Source: Phalacrocorax aristotelis
Lineage: Eukaryota; Chordata; Aves; Suliformes; Phalacrocoracidae
Reading direction: 5' to 3'
Assembly: GCF_949628215.1 (NCBI RefSeq)
Contig: NC_134310.1
Span: 11,793,401 to 11,857,400, forward strand
DNA length: 64,000 bases
Within the stretch, counting starts at the first letter, position 1, and every line of letters begins with the position of its first letter. Shown here in pieces: positions 1 through 11,726 of this stretch. The position numbers and the translations under genes are program-made. Below the pieces are notes generated by a model that was given only the letters and a program-made list of their open reading frames with translations, was not told the DNA's origin and ran no database searches.

Positions 1-107
1 AGCAGGTGCCAATTGCTACCATGACAGTGCACCGGGGACAATATCGCACCAATTGAGACTCCCTGGTTCCCATCCATAAGTTGATCCAGTGACTGGAGAT
101 CCAAGGA
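1..107 (+). mobile_element. ERVL-type pol fragment (outer copy)
   Basis: This stretch aligns with bases about 2130-2236 of the pol gene in the neighbouring ERVL-type copy, the stretch between protease and reverse transcriptase. It directly abuts the gag region that follows, with no LTR between. The simplest reading is that it belongs to the outer, older provirus whose 5' part lies left of the window and whose pol resumes at 5945. A third copy is possible. Confidence 0.7.
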
Positions 108-1682
108 GTGGTGTGGGACTTCACCCCTGAACAAGTGCAGAATCCTGAAAAATTAGTAGAACATTTGGAGGAAGTATGTTGTCACCCTGGCAATTCCAGA
201 GAGATGCAAATCACTGCCATGTGCTGGGGTCTGGCTTATGCCTATTGGTCCCTATTTAACACTATTCAGTACCTCCAAGGGAAAGAGAAGGGAGCTACTC
301 CAACCCCCGTGACAAGCACTGCGGCCACTCAAACACCCACGATAGACTCTGCAGCTACTCCAACCCCAGCGACAAGCACTGCGGCCACCCAACCCGCCAC
401 GACAGATACTGCAGCTACTCCAACCCCAGTGACAAGCACTGCGGCCACCCAACCCGCCATGACAGATACTGCAGCTGCTCCAACCCCGGTGACGAGCACG
501 GCGGCCACTCAAACCCCCACGACAGGCACTGCAGCTACTCAAACCCCAGTGCCAAGCGTTGCAGCTAAACCAGAGGACCAACCTGTGCCAGTATCAGTCG
601 CCCCTATACGCAAGAAGAAATCATGGAAGAGAAGGTCAACTCGTTTAGAAAGAGATTTCGAGGAACCAGGGCCATCACGAGAAGAGGAGGAGGAGGAACC
701 ATGTGTACAAGAAACGGAAACTACCCGATCTCTATCCTTGAGTGAGTTGCGGGATATACGGAAAGATTTCGGGCGTCATTCAGGTGAACACGTTATCACC
801 TGGCTGCTCCGATGCTGGGATAATGGGGCCAGTAGTTTGGAATTAGAGGGGAAGGAAGCCAAACAACTGGGATCCCTTTCTGGGGAAGGGGGCTTCAACA
901 AAGCAATTGGAAAAGGAACACAAGCCCTCAGCCTCTGGAGGCGGCTCCTGTCCGCGGTGAGAGAGAGGTATCCCTTCAAAGAAGATATTGTATTTCGCCT
1001 AGGAAAATGGATGACCATGGAGAAAGGCATTCAGCATCTAAGGGAATTAGCTGTGCTTGAGGTGGTTTATGGTGACCTGGACGATCAACGGTCCTCCAAA
1101 GATCCAGATGAAGCTGAGTGCACACGACCCATGTGGCGGAAGTTTGTACGGAGCGCACCATCCTCGTATGCAAACTCATTGGCAGTGATGTCCTGGAAAG
1201 ATGACGAGACACCAACGGTGGCTGAGTTGATTGATAAACTCTGGGAATATGAAGCGAATCTCTCTTCCTCGCTCGTCTCTGCTGTTGAGAAACTGTCCCG
1301 AGAGTTCCAGCAACTCAAAGAAGATATGTCCTACTCCCCACCAGTACGGACCAGTATCTCAGCCATTAGGAGTAATCGTCCCTTGGCTCAAGAGAAGGGA
1401 TACACACGACGGGGCACCCTATGGTTTTACCTGCGTGATCACGGAGAGGACATGAAGAAGTGGGATGGAAAACCTACCTCAGCCTTAGAGGCACGGGTAC
1501 ATGAGCTGCAAGGGAGAACAATTACTCAGGGGAGTTTCTCCAGGAGAGCTGCTGCCCCAGTTTCCCGTAAGCAATTCTCCAGACAGAGGAGCAGAAGTGC
1601 TGATGTCCTGACTGATCTTAACAGAGACACCCGTGATTCATATTTACCGGAAGTGAGTGATGAATACTATGATCAGGACTAG
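108..1682 (+). CDS. ERVL-type gag-like reading frame (fossil)
   Basis: An open frame of about 524 residues precedes pol. Residues ~62-155 are a threonine/alanine/proline-rich block made of 20-residue tandem repeats. A basic stretch with KKKSWKRR follows, then an acidic run of glutamates, then a helical region with motifs such as RKDFGRHSGEHVITWLLRCW that looks like a capsid core. No CCHC zinc knuckle is visible, which is common in ERVL gags. The frame opens with GTG at the join with the pol fragment, so the true N-terminus may be missing. Pol starts about 20 bp downstream in another frame. Gag identity rests on position and composition, not on a recognised domain. Confidence 0.7.
   Translation: MVWDFTPEQVQNPEKLVEHLEEVCCHPGNSREMQITAMCWGLAYAYWSLFNTIQYLQGKEKGATPTPVTSTAATQTPTIDSAATPTPATSTAATQPATTDTAATPTPVTSTAATQPAMTDTAAAPTPVTSTAATQTPTTGTAATQTPVPSVAAKPEDQPVPVSVAPIRKKKSWKRRSTRLERDFEEPGPSREEEEEEPCVQETETTRSLSLSELRDIRKDFGRHSGEHVITWLLRCWDNGASSLELEGKEAKQLGSLSGEGGFNKAIGKGTQALSLWRRLLSAVRERYPFKEDIVFRLGKWMTMEKGIQHLRELAVLEVVYGDLDDQRSSKDPDEAECTRPMWRKFVRSAPSSYANSLAVMSWKDDETPTVAELIDKLWEYEANLSSSLVSAVEKLSREFQQLKEDMSYSPPVRTSISAIRSNRPLAQEKGYTRRGTLWFYLRDHGEDMKKWDGKPTSALEARVHELQGRTITQGSFSRRAAAPVSRKQFSRQRSRSADVLTDLNRDTRDSYLPEVSDEYYDQD
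291..570 (+). repeat. 60-bp coding minisatellite in gag
   Basis: About four and a half tandem copies of a 60-bp unit encode a 20-residue repeat of the type TPTPVTSTAATQ followed by PTTDTAA. Copies differ at only a few positions and keep the reading frame. The product is rich in Thr, Ala and Pro and would be unstructured. Confidence 0.9.
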
Positions 1683-1702
1683 GGGTCCTTGCCTCCAGCC
1701 AG

Positions 1703-4700
1703 GTGGAGGAAAGGGATAACCGGGTTTACTGGACTGTGTGGATCCGATGGCCTGGCACATCTGACCCACAGGAGTATAAAGCTTTAGTGGACACCGGCGC
1801 ACAGTGTACCTTAATGCCATCAAACTATATAGGGGCAGAACCCATCAGCATTGCTGGAGTGACAGGGGGATCCCAAGAGCTAACTGTATTGGAGGCCGAA
1901 GTGAGCCTCACTGGCAATGAGTGGCAAAAGCACCCCATTGTGACTGGCCCAGAGGCTCCGTGCATCCTTGGCATAGACTATCTCAGGAGAGGGTATTTCA
2001 AGGACCCAAAAGACTACAAGTGGGCTTTTGGTGTAGCCGCCTTGGAGACGGCGGAAATTAAACAGCTGTCTACCTTGCCCGGTCTCTCGAAGGACCCTTC
2101 TGTTGTGGGGTTGCTGAAGGTCAAAGAACAACAGGTGCCAATCGCCACCACAACAGTGCACCGGCGGCAATATCGCACCAACAGAGACTCTCTGATCCCC
2201 ATCCACGGGCTCATTCGTCGACTGGAGAGCCAAGGAGTCATCAGTAAAACCCACTCACCCTTTAACAGTCCCATATGGCCAGTCTGGAAGTCTAGTGGAG
2301 AGTGGAGACTAACAGTAGAATACCGTGGCCTGAACGAAGTCACTCCACCGTTGAGTGCTGCTGTGCCAGACATGCTAGAACTTCAATATGAACTGGAGTC
2401 AAAGGCAGCCAAGTGGTATGCCACAAATGATATCGCTAATGCATTCTTCTCCATCCCTCTGGCAGCAGAGTGCAGGCCACAGTTTGCTTTTACTTGGAGG
2501 GGGGTCCAGTACACCTGGAATCGACTGCCCCAGGGGTGGAAACACAGCCCTACCATTTGCCATGGACTGATCCATAATGCTTTGGAACAAGGTGGAGCTC
2601 CCGAACACCTACAATACATTGATGACATCATTGTGTGGGGCAATACAGCAGAAGAAGTTTTTGAGAAAGGAAAGGAAATAGTTCAAATCCTCCTGAAAGC
2701 TGGTTTCGCCATAAAACAAAGTAAAGTTAAGGGACCTGCACGAGAAATCCAGTTCTTGGGAATAAAATGGCAAGATGGTCGTTGTCAGATCCCCATGGAT
2801 GTGATCAATAAAATAACAGCCATGTCTCCACCAACTAGCAAAAAGGAAACACAAGCTTTCTTGGGCATTGTGGGTTTTTGGAGAATGCATATTCCACACT
2901 ACAGTCTGATCGCGAGCCCTCTCTATCAAGTGACCTGGAAAAAGAATGATTTCAAATGGGGCCCTGAGCAAAAACAGGCCTTTGAACAGATTAAACGCGA
3001 AATAGTTCATGCAGTAGCTCTTGGGCCAGTCCGGGCAGGACAAGATATAAAAAATGCGCTCTACACCGCAGCCGGGGAGAATGGCCCTACCTGGAGCCTC
3101 TGGCAGAAAGCGCATGGGGAGACCCGAGGTCGACCCCTAGGGTTTTGGAGTCGGGGATACAGAGGGTCCGAAGCCCGCTATACTCCAACTGAAAAAGAGA
3201 TATTGGCAGCATATGAAGGGGTTCGAGCTGCTTCAGAAGTGGTTGGTACTGAGGCACAGTTGCTCCTGGCACCCCGACTGCCAGTGCTGGGCTGGATGTT
3301 CAGAGGGAACGTCCCCTCCACACACCATGCAACTGATGCTACGTGGAGTAAATGGGTTGCACTGATCACCCAGCAGGCTCGAGTAGGAAACCCCAGTCGC
3401 CCAGGAATCTTGGAAGTGATTATGGACTGGCCAGAAGGCAAAGACTTTGGATTATCACCAGAGGAGGAGGTGACACGTGCTGAAGAAGCCCCACTGTATA
3501 ACACACTGCCAGAAAAGGAGAAGCAGTATGCCCTGTTCACTGATGGGTCCTGTCGCCTTGTGGGAAAGCACCGGAGATGGAAGGCTGCTGTATGGAGTCC
3601 TACACGACAAGTAGCAGAAACTGCTGAAGGAGAAGGTGAATCGAGCCAGTTTGCAGAGGTAAAGGCCATCCAGCTGGCCTTAGACATTGCTGAACGGGAA
3701 AAGTGGCCAGTCCTCTATCTCTATACTGACTCCTGGATGGTGGCAAATGCCTTGTGGGGCTGGCTGCAGCAATGGAAGCAAAGCAACTGGCAGTGCAGAG
3801 GCAAACCCATCTGGGCTGCCACATTGTGGCAAGATATTGCTGCCCAGGTAGAGAACCTGGTTGTAAAGGTATGGCATGTGGATGCTCACGTCCCCAAGAG
3901 TCGAGCCACTGAAGAACATCGAAACAACCAGCAGGTAGATCAGGCTGCCAAGATTGAAGTGGCTGAGGTGGATCTGGACTGGCAACATAAGGGTGAACTA
4001 TTTCTAGCTCGATGGGCCCATGACACCTCAGGCCATCAAGGGAGAGATGCAACATACAGGTGGGCTCGTGATCGAGGGGTGGACTTGACCATGGACGTTA
4101 TTGCGCAGGTTATCCACGAATGTGACACATGCGCTGCAATCAAGCAAGCGAAGCGGGTAAAGCCTCTGTGGTATGGGGGACGATGGCTGAAATACAAATA
4201 TGGGGAGGCCTGGCAAATTGACTATATCACACTCCCACAGACCCGCCAAGGCAAGCGCCATGTTCTCACCATGGTAGAAGCAACCACTGGCTGGCTGGAA
4301 ACATATCCTGTCCCCCACGCCACTGCCCGTAACACTATCCTGGGTCTCAAAAAACAAGTGCTGTGGTGACATGGCACCCCAGAGAGAATTGAGTCAGACA
4401 ATGGGACTCATTTCCGAAATAACCTCATAGACACCTGGGCCAAAGAGCACGGCACTGAGTGGGTGTATCACATCCCCTATCACGCACCAGCCTCTGGGAA
4501 AATCGAAAGATACAATGGACTATTAAAGATGACACTGAGCAATGGGGGGTGGAACATTTAAACACTGGGATACACATTTAGCAAAAGCCACCTGGTTAGT
4601 CAACACGAGGGGATCTGCCAGGCGAGCTGGCCCTGCCCAGTCAGAATCCTTATGTACTGTGGAAGGGGATAGAGTCCCTGTAGTGCACATAAAAAATATG

Positions 4701-4865
4701 CTGGGCAAGACAGTCTGGGTTATTCCTGCTTCCAGCAGAGGCAAACCCACTCGTGGGATTGCGTTTGCTCGAGGACCTGGGTGCACTTGGTGGGTGATGC
4801 GGGAGGATGGAGGAGTCCGGTGTGTACCTCAGGGGGATTTAATTTTGGGTGAAAACAGCCAATGA
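1703..4865 (+). mobile_element. ERVL-type pol region (protease, RT, RNase H, integrase)
   Basis: Domains follow in the usual order. The aspartic protease has LVDTGAQCTLMPS near residue 30. The reverse transcriptase has LPQGWKHSPTICHGLI and the catalytic YIDDIIVWG near residue 305. RNase H has FTDGSCRL near residue 612, a later YTDSW, and an HVDAHVPKSR segment. The integrase has a zinc-binding HHCC module starting with HDTSGHQG near residue 773, then WQIDYI, ESDNGTHF and GKIERYNGLLK, which supply the D, D and E positions. The first 888 residues form one long open frame. No dUTPase domain was recognised. Fossil; mostly open. Confidence 0.85.
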
Positions 4866-5329
4866 ACTGAATAATATGCTGTTAATTGCTATATGATGTT
4901 GTATGTCATCACTACTATGGTTGCATCAATGGAATATTATCATGGTGGGAATCTCCCAATTAATAATAATAGCGAATGAACCTTCAATGGAACCAGGCAA
5001 AGTGCAGCAGTGAGAGAACAAGAACTACCAGTGCAGCGGTGATGGAACAAGGACTGACATGCAACAACCTGACCCCACGCACACCGCCTCTCTGAAGGAC
5101 CCTTACAAGAGATGAAATCCAAAGTCATGGACTAAATGAATTCAATGGACATTCCACAGGCATTCTACAGGGGTGGTCCATAGACTAGTGGAATGATAAA
5201 AGAAAATCTGTATAGAGATATATATATATATTGTTAAAGGATGAGAAGATGGATAGGGATTATTGAATTTGTACTGAATAGTATGGGACCTGAGCATGAT
5301 GTCAATGATATGGAATAAGGGGTGGATAC
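4866..5329 (+). other. ERVL 3' internal non-coding region with polypurine tract
   Basis: This lies between the end of the integrase region and the 3' LTR. It holds no env-like frame. The last bases, ggaataaggggtggatac, form a plausible polypurine tract just before the TG of the LTR. The same stretch recurs before the LTRs at 9149 and 30551. Confidence 0.7.
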
Positions 5330-5944
5330 TGTCATGGTTTCAGCTGGGATAGAGTTAATTTTCTTCACTCTAGCTGGTATAGTGCTGTGCTTTGAAATTA
5401 GCAGGGAAAAAAAAATCCTGTTGAGATAACACACAGATGTTCAGGCTGTTGCTGGGTAGCGCTTATACTAGTCAAGGACATGTCCAGCCTCCCATGCTCT
5501 GCTGGGTGCACAAGAAGCTGGGAGGGGAGGGGGCACAGCTAAGAGAGCGGATTCAAACTGACCAAAGGGATATTCCATATCATGTAACGTCATGCCCAGT
5601 ATGCTACCTGGGAGGGGCTGGCCGGGGGAGGGAGGGAGCAATCGCGGCTCAGGGACGGGCAGCGTCGGTCGGCGGGTGGTGAGCAGCTGTATCGTTCGTG
5701 TTTCTGCGTTTTTTTTCCCCGTTTCCCCTTTCCTTCCTTTTCCCTTTTATTATATTAACATTATTGTCATTATTATCATAATCATTTATCATCATCATTT
5801 TATTGTAATCATTAAACTGTGCTTATCTCAACCCACAAGTTCTTTTGCTCGTCCGATTCTCTTCCCCATCCCACAGGGGTGGGGGGGGGATGTGAGCGAG
5901 CGGCTGCGTGGTGTTCAGTTGCCAGCTGAGGCTGAACCACGACA
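5330..5944 (+). repeat. ERVL 3' LTR (inner copy)
   Basis: A 615-bp LTR begins TGTCATGGTTT and ends GGCTGAACCACGACA. It contains the family landmarks: 'gggatattccatatcatg', a T-rich centre, 'attaaactgtgcttatctcaaccc' (polyadenylation/U5 side) and a G-rich block near the end. Sequence right after it is pol of another copy. Related LTRs lie at 9149, 17186, 27992, 30551 and 42448. Confidence 0.9.
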
Positions 5945-6173
5945 ACCTGGAATCGACTGCCCCAGGGGTGGAAACACAGCCCTACCATTTGCCGTGGATT
6001 GATAAAGAATGCACTGCAACAAGGTGAAGCTCCTGAACACCTGCAGTACATTGATGAAATCATTGTATGGGGCAACACAGCGGAGGAAGTGTTTGAGAAG
6101 AGAAGAATAATCCAGGTTCTTTTGAAAGCTGGTTTTGCTATAAAACAAGGTAAGGTCAAAGGACCTGCACAGG

Positions 6174-6670
6174 TGTTGTGGTTTAGCCAGCAACTCAGCT
6201 CCACACAGTCGCTCGCTCACTCCCCCACTGGTAGATGGGGGAGAGAAGCAGAAGGGTAACGCTCGTGGGTTGAGATAAGAACAGGTTAATAATTAAAATG
6301 AAAAAAATAAAAACCAAAAACCCAACAAAAATGCAATGGAAAGGAAAGCAACGAGAGGCGCGAAACCCGGGGGGGGGTGGGCGGGGGGAGGGGAATGAAT
6401 GGCCGAAACAAACCGCACGCGATGCAGCCGCTCACCGCCCGCCGACCTGACGTCGCACCTTCCCGAGCCGCAACCTGCCCCCCTTAATATACTGGTCATG
6501 GTGTCACATGATATGGAATGAACATGCCATTGGCCAGTTGGGGTCAGCCGCCCCGGCCGTGGCCCTGCCCCTCCCAGCCACCCGCCTACGCGGCAGAGTG
6601 TGAGAAGCTGGAAAGGTAGCCGACCCCCACAGTGAAGAGAATTAACCCCTTCTCAGCCAAAACCAGCACA
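6174..6670 (-). mobile_element. Solo ERVL-type LTR with 5-bp target duplication
   Basis: A 497-bp LTR in reverse orientation (left edge TGTTGTGGTTTAGCC, right edge CCAAAACCAGCACA) is flanked by perfect duplications acagg at 6169-6173 and 6671-6675. It interrupts the outer ERVL pol. A near twin of almost equal length lies at 33176-33673. Confidence 0.92.
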
Positions 6671-9148
6671 ACAGGAGATTCAGTTTTTAGGAGTGAAATG
6701 GCAAGATGGACGTCGACATATCCCAATGGATATGATCAATAAAATAACAGCTATGTCTCCACAAACTAACAAAAAAGAAACACAAGCTTTCTTAGGTGTC
6801 ATGGGGTTTTGGCAAATATTCCAGGTTATAGTCTGATCGTAAGCCCTCTTTATTGAGTGACCCGGAAGAAAAATTACTTTGAATGGGGCCCTGAGCAGCA
6901 GCAAGCCTTTGAACAAATTAAACGAGAGATAGTTCATGCAGTAGCACTTGGGCCAGTCTGGACAGGAAAAGATGTAAAAAACGTGCTCTATATCACAGCT
7001 GGGGAGAATGGCCCTTCCTGGAGCCTCTGGCAGAAAGCGCCTGGAGAGACTCAAGGTCGACCTCTAGGGTTTTGGAGCTGGGGATATAGGGGATCCAAAG
7101 CCCGTTACACTCCAACTGAAAAAGAAATATTAGCAGCATAAGAAGGAATACGAGCTGCTTCAGAAGTAGTTGGTACTGAAGCACAGCTCCTTTTGGCACC
7201 TTGATTGCCTGTGCTGGGCTGAATGTTCAAAGGGAGGGTCCCTTCTACGCATTATGCAGCTGATGCTACATGGAGCAAGTGGGTTGCACTGATCACCCAA
7301 CAGGCTTGAATGGGAAATCCCGACCGCCCAGGAATCCTGGAAGTGATCATGGACTGGCCAGAGGGTCAAAACTTCGGCGTGTCGCCAGACGAGGTGACTC
7401 ATGCTGAAGAGGCCCCACTGTATAATGAACTGCCAGAAAATGAGAAGCAATGTGCCCTGTTCACTGATGGGTCCTGTCGTCTTGTGAGAAAACATCGAAG
7501 CTGGAAAGCTGCTGTATGGAGTCCTATGCAACAAGTAGCAGAAACTGCTGAAGGAGAAGGTGAATCGAGTCAGTTTGCAGAGGTGAAAGCCATCCAGCTG
7601 GCCTTAGACATTGATGAACAGGAAAAGCGGCCAGTGCTCTATCTCTGTACTGACTCATGGATGGTCCAAATGCCCTGTGGGGGTGGTTACAGCAGTGGAA
7701 GCAAACCAACTGGCAGCGCATCTGGGCTGCTGCATTATGGCAAGATACTGCTGCCCAGGCAGAGAACCTGGTTATAAAAGTATGTCGTGTGGATGCCCAC
7801 GTCCCCAAGAGTCGGGCCACTGAAGAACATCGGAACAACCAGCAGGTGGACCAGGCTGCTAGAATGGAAGTGGCTGAGGTGGATCTGGACTGGGAACCTA
7901 AGGGTGAGCTATTTATAACTCAATGAGCCCATGACACATCAGGACCTTTAGGAAGGGATGCAACATACAAATGGGATCGTGAGCTATTGATGCCATTGCA
8001 CAGATTATCCATGAATGTGAAACATGCACCATAATCAAACAAGCTAAGTGGCTAAAGCCTTTTTGGTATAGAGGATGGGGGCTGAAATATCAATATGGGG
8101 AAGCCTGGCAGATTGGTTATATCACACTATCACAAACCCGCCATGGCAAGCACCATGTGCTTACTATGGTGGAAGCGACTACTGAATGGTTGGAAACATA
8201 CCCTGTGACCCATGCCACAGCCCAGAATACTGTCTTGGGCCTTGAAAATCAAGTTTTACAGTGACACGGCACCCCTAAAAGAATTGAATCAGACAACGGG
8301 ACTCATTTCCGAAACAACCTCATAGACACCTGGGCCAAAGAGCATGGCATTGAGTGGGTGTATCACATCCCCCATCACGCAGCAGCCTCTGGGAAAATCA
8401 AAAGATACAATGGACTGTTAAAGGCTACGCTGAGAGCAATGGGTACTGGGACATTCAAACATTGGGATACACATTTAGCACAAGCCACCTGGTTAGTCAA
8501 CACTAGAGGATCTGCCAGTCGACCTGGCCCTGCCCAATCAAAACCCCTGCGCACTGTGGAAGGAAATAAGATCCCTGTAGTACATATAAGGAACTTGTTG
8601 AGAAAAAACGGTCTGGGTTATCCCTTCCTCAGGAAAGGCTAAACCTATTCATGGGATTGTTTTTGCTCAAGGACCTGGGTGCACTTGGTGGGTAATGTGG
8701 AAGGATGGGGAAGTCCAACGTGTACGTGATTTAATCCTGGGTGAAAATAATCCATTATTTGAGCTGCATGTTATGGGAATTACTATAGCAGGAACCACCT
8801 GAACCAGTGGAGGACAAGCCTTACAAGAAGCAGTGCAAGTGCAGCAGTGGCCTGACCTGAGCTGGCTTTAGTGCCCAGTAACTCCATGCAACACACCACC
8901 TCTCCTGCCCTGAGTGACCACCAGAACAGATGGAGCCGAAAGTCATGGACTAAATGAACTCAGTGGACATTTGTGGACATTTTACAGACATTTTATGGAC
9001 ATTTCACAGGGGGATGGTCCATTGACTAAGGGAATGATATCTGTGTATTATATCAAAGGATGGGAAGGGTGGCAGTGGATAATGAGAATGTACTGGATAG
9101 TGTGGGACCTGAGTATGACATAAATGGTATCGAATAAGGGGTGGAGAA

Positions 9149-9747
9149 TGTGCTGGTTTTGGCTGAGGTAGAGTTAATTTTCTTCACTGTAGCTAGTATG
9201 GGGCAATGTTTTGGATACATGCTGAAAACAGTGTTGATAATACAGGGATGTTTTAGTTATTGCTGAGCAGAGCTTACATAGAGTCAAGGCCTTTCCTGCT
9301 CCTCACACCACTCCACCAACGAGTAGGCTGGGGGTGCACAAGAAGCTGGGAGGAGACACAGCCAGGACAGCTGACCCCAAATGACCAAAGGGATGGATAT
9401 TCCATACCATGTGACGTCATGCTCAGCATAAAAAGCTAGGGGAAGAAGAAGGAAGGGGGGGGAATGGGGGGATGGGGGGATATGTTCGGAGTGATGACGT
9501 TTGTCTTCCCAAGTAACCGTTATGCTTGATGGAGTCCTGCTTTCCTGGAGATGGCTGAACACCTGCCTTCCTATGCGAAGTAGTGAATGAATTCCTTCTT
9601 TTCCTTTCCCTATTAAATTGTCTTTATCTCAACCCATGAGTTTTCTCACTTTTACTCTTCGGTTTCTCTCCCCCAGCCCACTGTGGGGGGGGGAGTGAGT
9701 GAGCGGCTGTGTGGGGCTTGGTTGCCGGCTAGGATTAAACCACAACA
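9149..9747 (+). repeat. ERVL 3' LTR (outer copy)
   Basis: A 599-bp LTR begins TGTGCTGGTTTTGGCTGAGG and ends GGATTAAACCACAACA. It follows a polypurine-like stretch and closes the outer provirus. It is visibly diverged from the 5330-5944 LTR. Confidence 0.88.
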
Positions 9748-11726
9748 CAGGTCCTATGTGACTTTGCCATTCTTGGCCCAGCCTGACCCGTCACATAAAA
9801 TAAAGAAGCCTCGTGGCCAGGTGCCATCAATACCCAACAGCTGGGATTAGCCAGAAGACGATGTTCCAGCCATATCCTATTTCCTTTATCTGTGCTGCAG
9901 TCTTGGAGTGGGACACAGAAATGCTTGAAAAGCATATAGTATGTGATATGCAAGAAAAGACACTGCGTGATAGTTCCAGAAAGAAAATCATGCAGAGGAG
10001 ACCCTGGCTGTCTCCCCCTCTTTTCTGTTAGACGCAGACTTAAAGATCTGAGGAATAAGTCGGTATCCAGATGTGTCACTTAGCTGAGGACAGTGATAGT
10101 GAACTGGAGGCCAGGAATTGCACCTATTAAACGAGGCTCTAGTTTTTAGTTGGTTCCAGCTGCTATCATCTGAAAGTCCACTCTGAGCAAATTGTACTAT
10201 TTAAGTGTTTTAGTGGTATGGTAATGTTTCTGAATGCATGCCAGGAACAGTAGCAAAAAAACCACAAAAAACAAAAAACCTTCACTATGCTAATGACCAA
10301 AGTTGTCAGCTTCTACAGAGGCCAGCTTCCCAATATCATTCAAATACCAGGCAGTCTGAGTCAGTCCTGATCATCTCTTTGGGAAAATGAATTCACTCTT
10401 TTGCCAAAAACCAGAATGAGAGGAGTGACCTTGCAGTTATTCTGCCATTCCACAGGGCTGGGAATCTTGGTGTGGAGCATAGCACATGTTCCCTAGGCTT
10501 GGGATGGGCCATCTGGCAGTCAACTCTTTTATGCCCCAATGCTGCAGGTGCATAAAAAGATATTTTGGTCTCTGTCATGCTGTCCTTTTCCCTCTGCACA
10601 GCCTAAACCTCTTTTTCTTTTGTGCCCCTCTTCCTTTCTAGGCAGCAGCAGCTACCACCAGTGAAGCTCAGATTTATTTCTCCATTTGACTTTTCTCTTA
10701 TCCCACTCATCATTGAATGGCCCCAGAAAAGCACTTTTTAGTTAGGCCAGGCTCTGTGCTGAGAGAAGTTGAGACCTTGGGAAGAGATGGGGGATTTGTA
10801 TTTGCACTGCCTAGCCTGGACCTTTAGCCCCAGTAAAATGATATGCAGGTAGTTGCTGCTTCTTGGTTGGCTTCACATATGGCTACACACATGGCTACAC
10901 ACATCTCCCTGCCTCCAACTGGGATCTCTGGGATCTGAGACAGTGGGCCTCAGGAGACCTGTGTGGGGTTTTGTGAACCGTCCCCATCACACTGCCTCTG
11001 CTATGGCTGCAGTGAGCCAAAGCAGAATAAGCACTAAAGGACTCGGGTCTGACTGCGTATCCTTAAATGCTAAGTGAATACGGTGTCCCTAACTGGCCAC
11101 ATGACTCCTCGCTTCAACATACTCTCTGACTTTCAGGATCAACTATATCTTTGAAATTAGAGCTAACAAGAAGACTAAGAAAAGGAAAGAGGGAGATAAA
11201 GTGATTTAAAATTCTAAAACTGAAAAGATTTTTCTCTTATGAATTTGATATGCAAAACAGATGGGCCTCAAAAAAAAGTTCAGGCAAAGTAAAGGAGCCT
11301 AGAATGACTCAGTATCCTGCTCCCACTGCACTGGGACCACGAACAGCTGAAAGCTAATGCGACTGATTATTCTGTTGAATAGAAATGTCCATCCCTTAGT
11401 GGTTATGTCTGCAGAGGAAACAGCTCTGTGTTTTAATTCAGAGTTCCTTCTTTTCATTTTTTTTTCTCAGTAACCAGTGTGCAACAAAATCACAGCCGTC
11501 CTTGTACTGCTCACATTATGTGACATTGACAGTGTATTTACAAGGAGAGTTACTTCTAGAACATTCAAAGCCCATTTCAGTTTGGACCAGTTAAAAACTT
11601 AATGTTTACCAGATGCCCAAAGGGCAAATGCCTATTTTGAGGCATTTTGTCCTAAATAAGGGTTTGGCCCCTCCATCTCCCAAATCAAAGGATGCTTCCT
11701 CAAAGCAAACACTTTCTACTCCAGTT
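9748..11726. other. No gene seen
   Basis: About 2 kb of mixed-composition sequence to the right of the ERVL cluster. Reading frames are short and have no recognisable product, and no repeat family was recognised. Confidence 0.5.

Larger units (their letters stand above)
108..5944 (+). mobile_element. ERVL-type endogenous retrovirus, inner copy
   Basis: Fossil provirus with gag (108-1682), pol (1703 to about 4865), a non-coding 3' stretch and a 3' LTR (5330-5944). No env is seen and no 5' LTR is present in the window. The RT and integrase motifs (YIDDIIVWG, ESDNGTHF, GKIERYNGLLK) resemble class III/ERVL elements. The 3' LTR is followed at once by RT sequence of a second copy of the same family, so this copy sits inside that one. 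The coding frames are unusually open, with roughly two or three breaks, which suggests a fairly young insertion. Its age cannot be taken from LTR divergence because only one LTR is present. Confidence 0.85.
5945..9747 (+). mobile_element. ERVL-type endogenous retrovirus, outer copy
   Basis: Older copy of the same family. Its pol resumes at 5945 in the RT (TWNRLPQGWKHSPT at the join), is interrupted by a solo LTR at 6174-6670, and runs through RNase H and integrase to about 8760. A non-coding stretch follows, then its own 3' LTR at 9149-9747. The protein frames are clearly more degraded than in the inner copy (of the order of ten breaks). Its 5' half is off the window or replaced by the inner provirus. 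Confidence 0.85.

Noticed and set aside
291-570. Regular repeats that could suggest a CRISPR-like array.
   Set aside because: The units are contiguous with no unique spacers, keep a coding frame in gag, and the genome is avian.
252-581. An antisense open frame rich in Gly/Cys/Trp over the gag repeats.
   Set aside because: It is the shadow of the repetitive coding array on the other strand.
5217-5232. TATA-rich stretch before the inner 3' LTR as a promoter.
   Set aside because: It is a short simple AT repeat in the 3' non-coding part of the ERVL and not in a promoter position.
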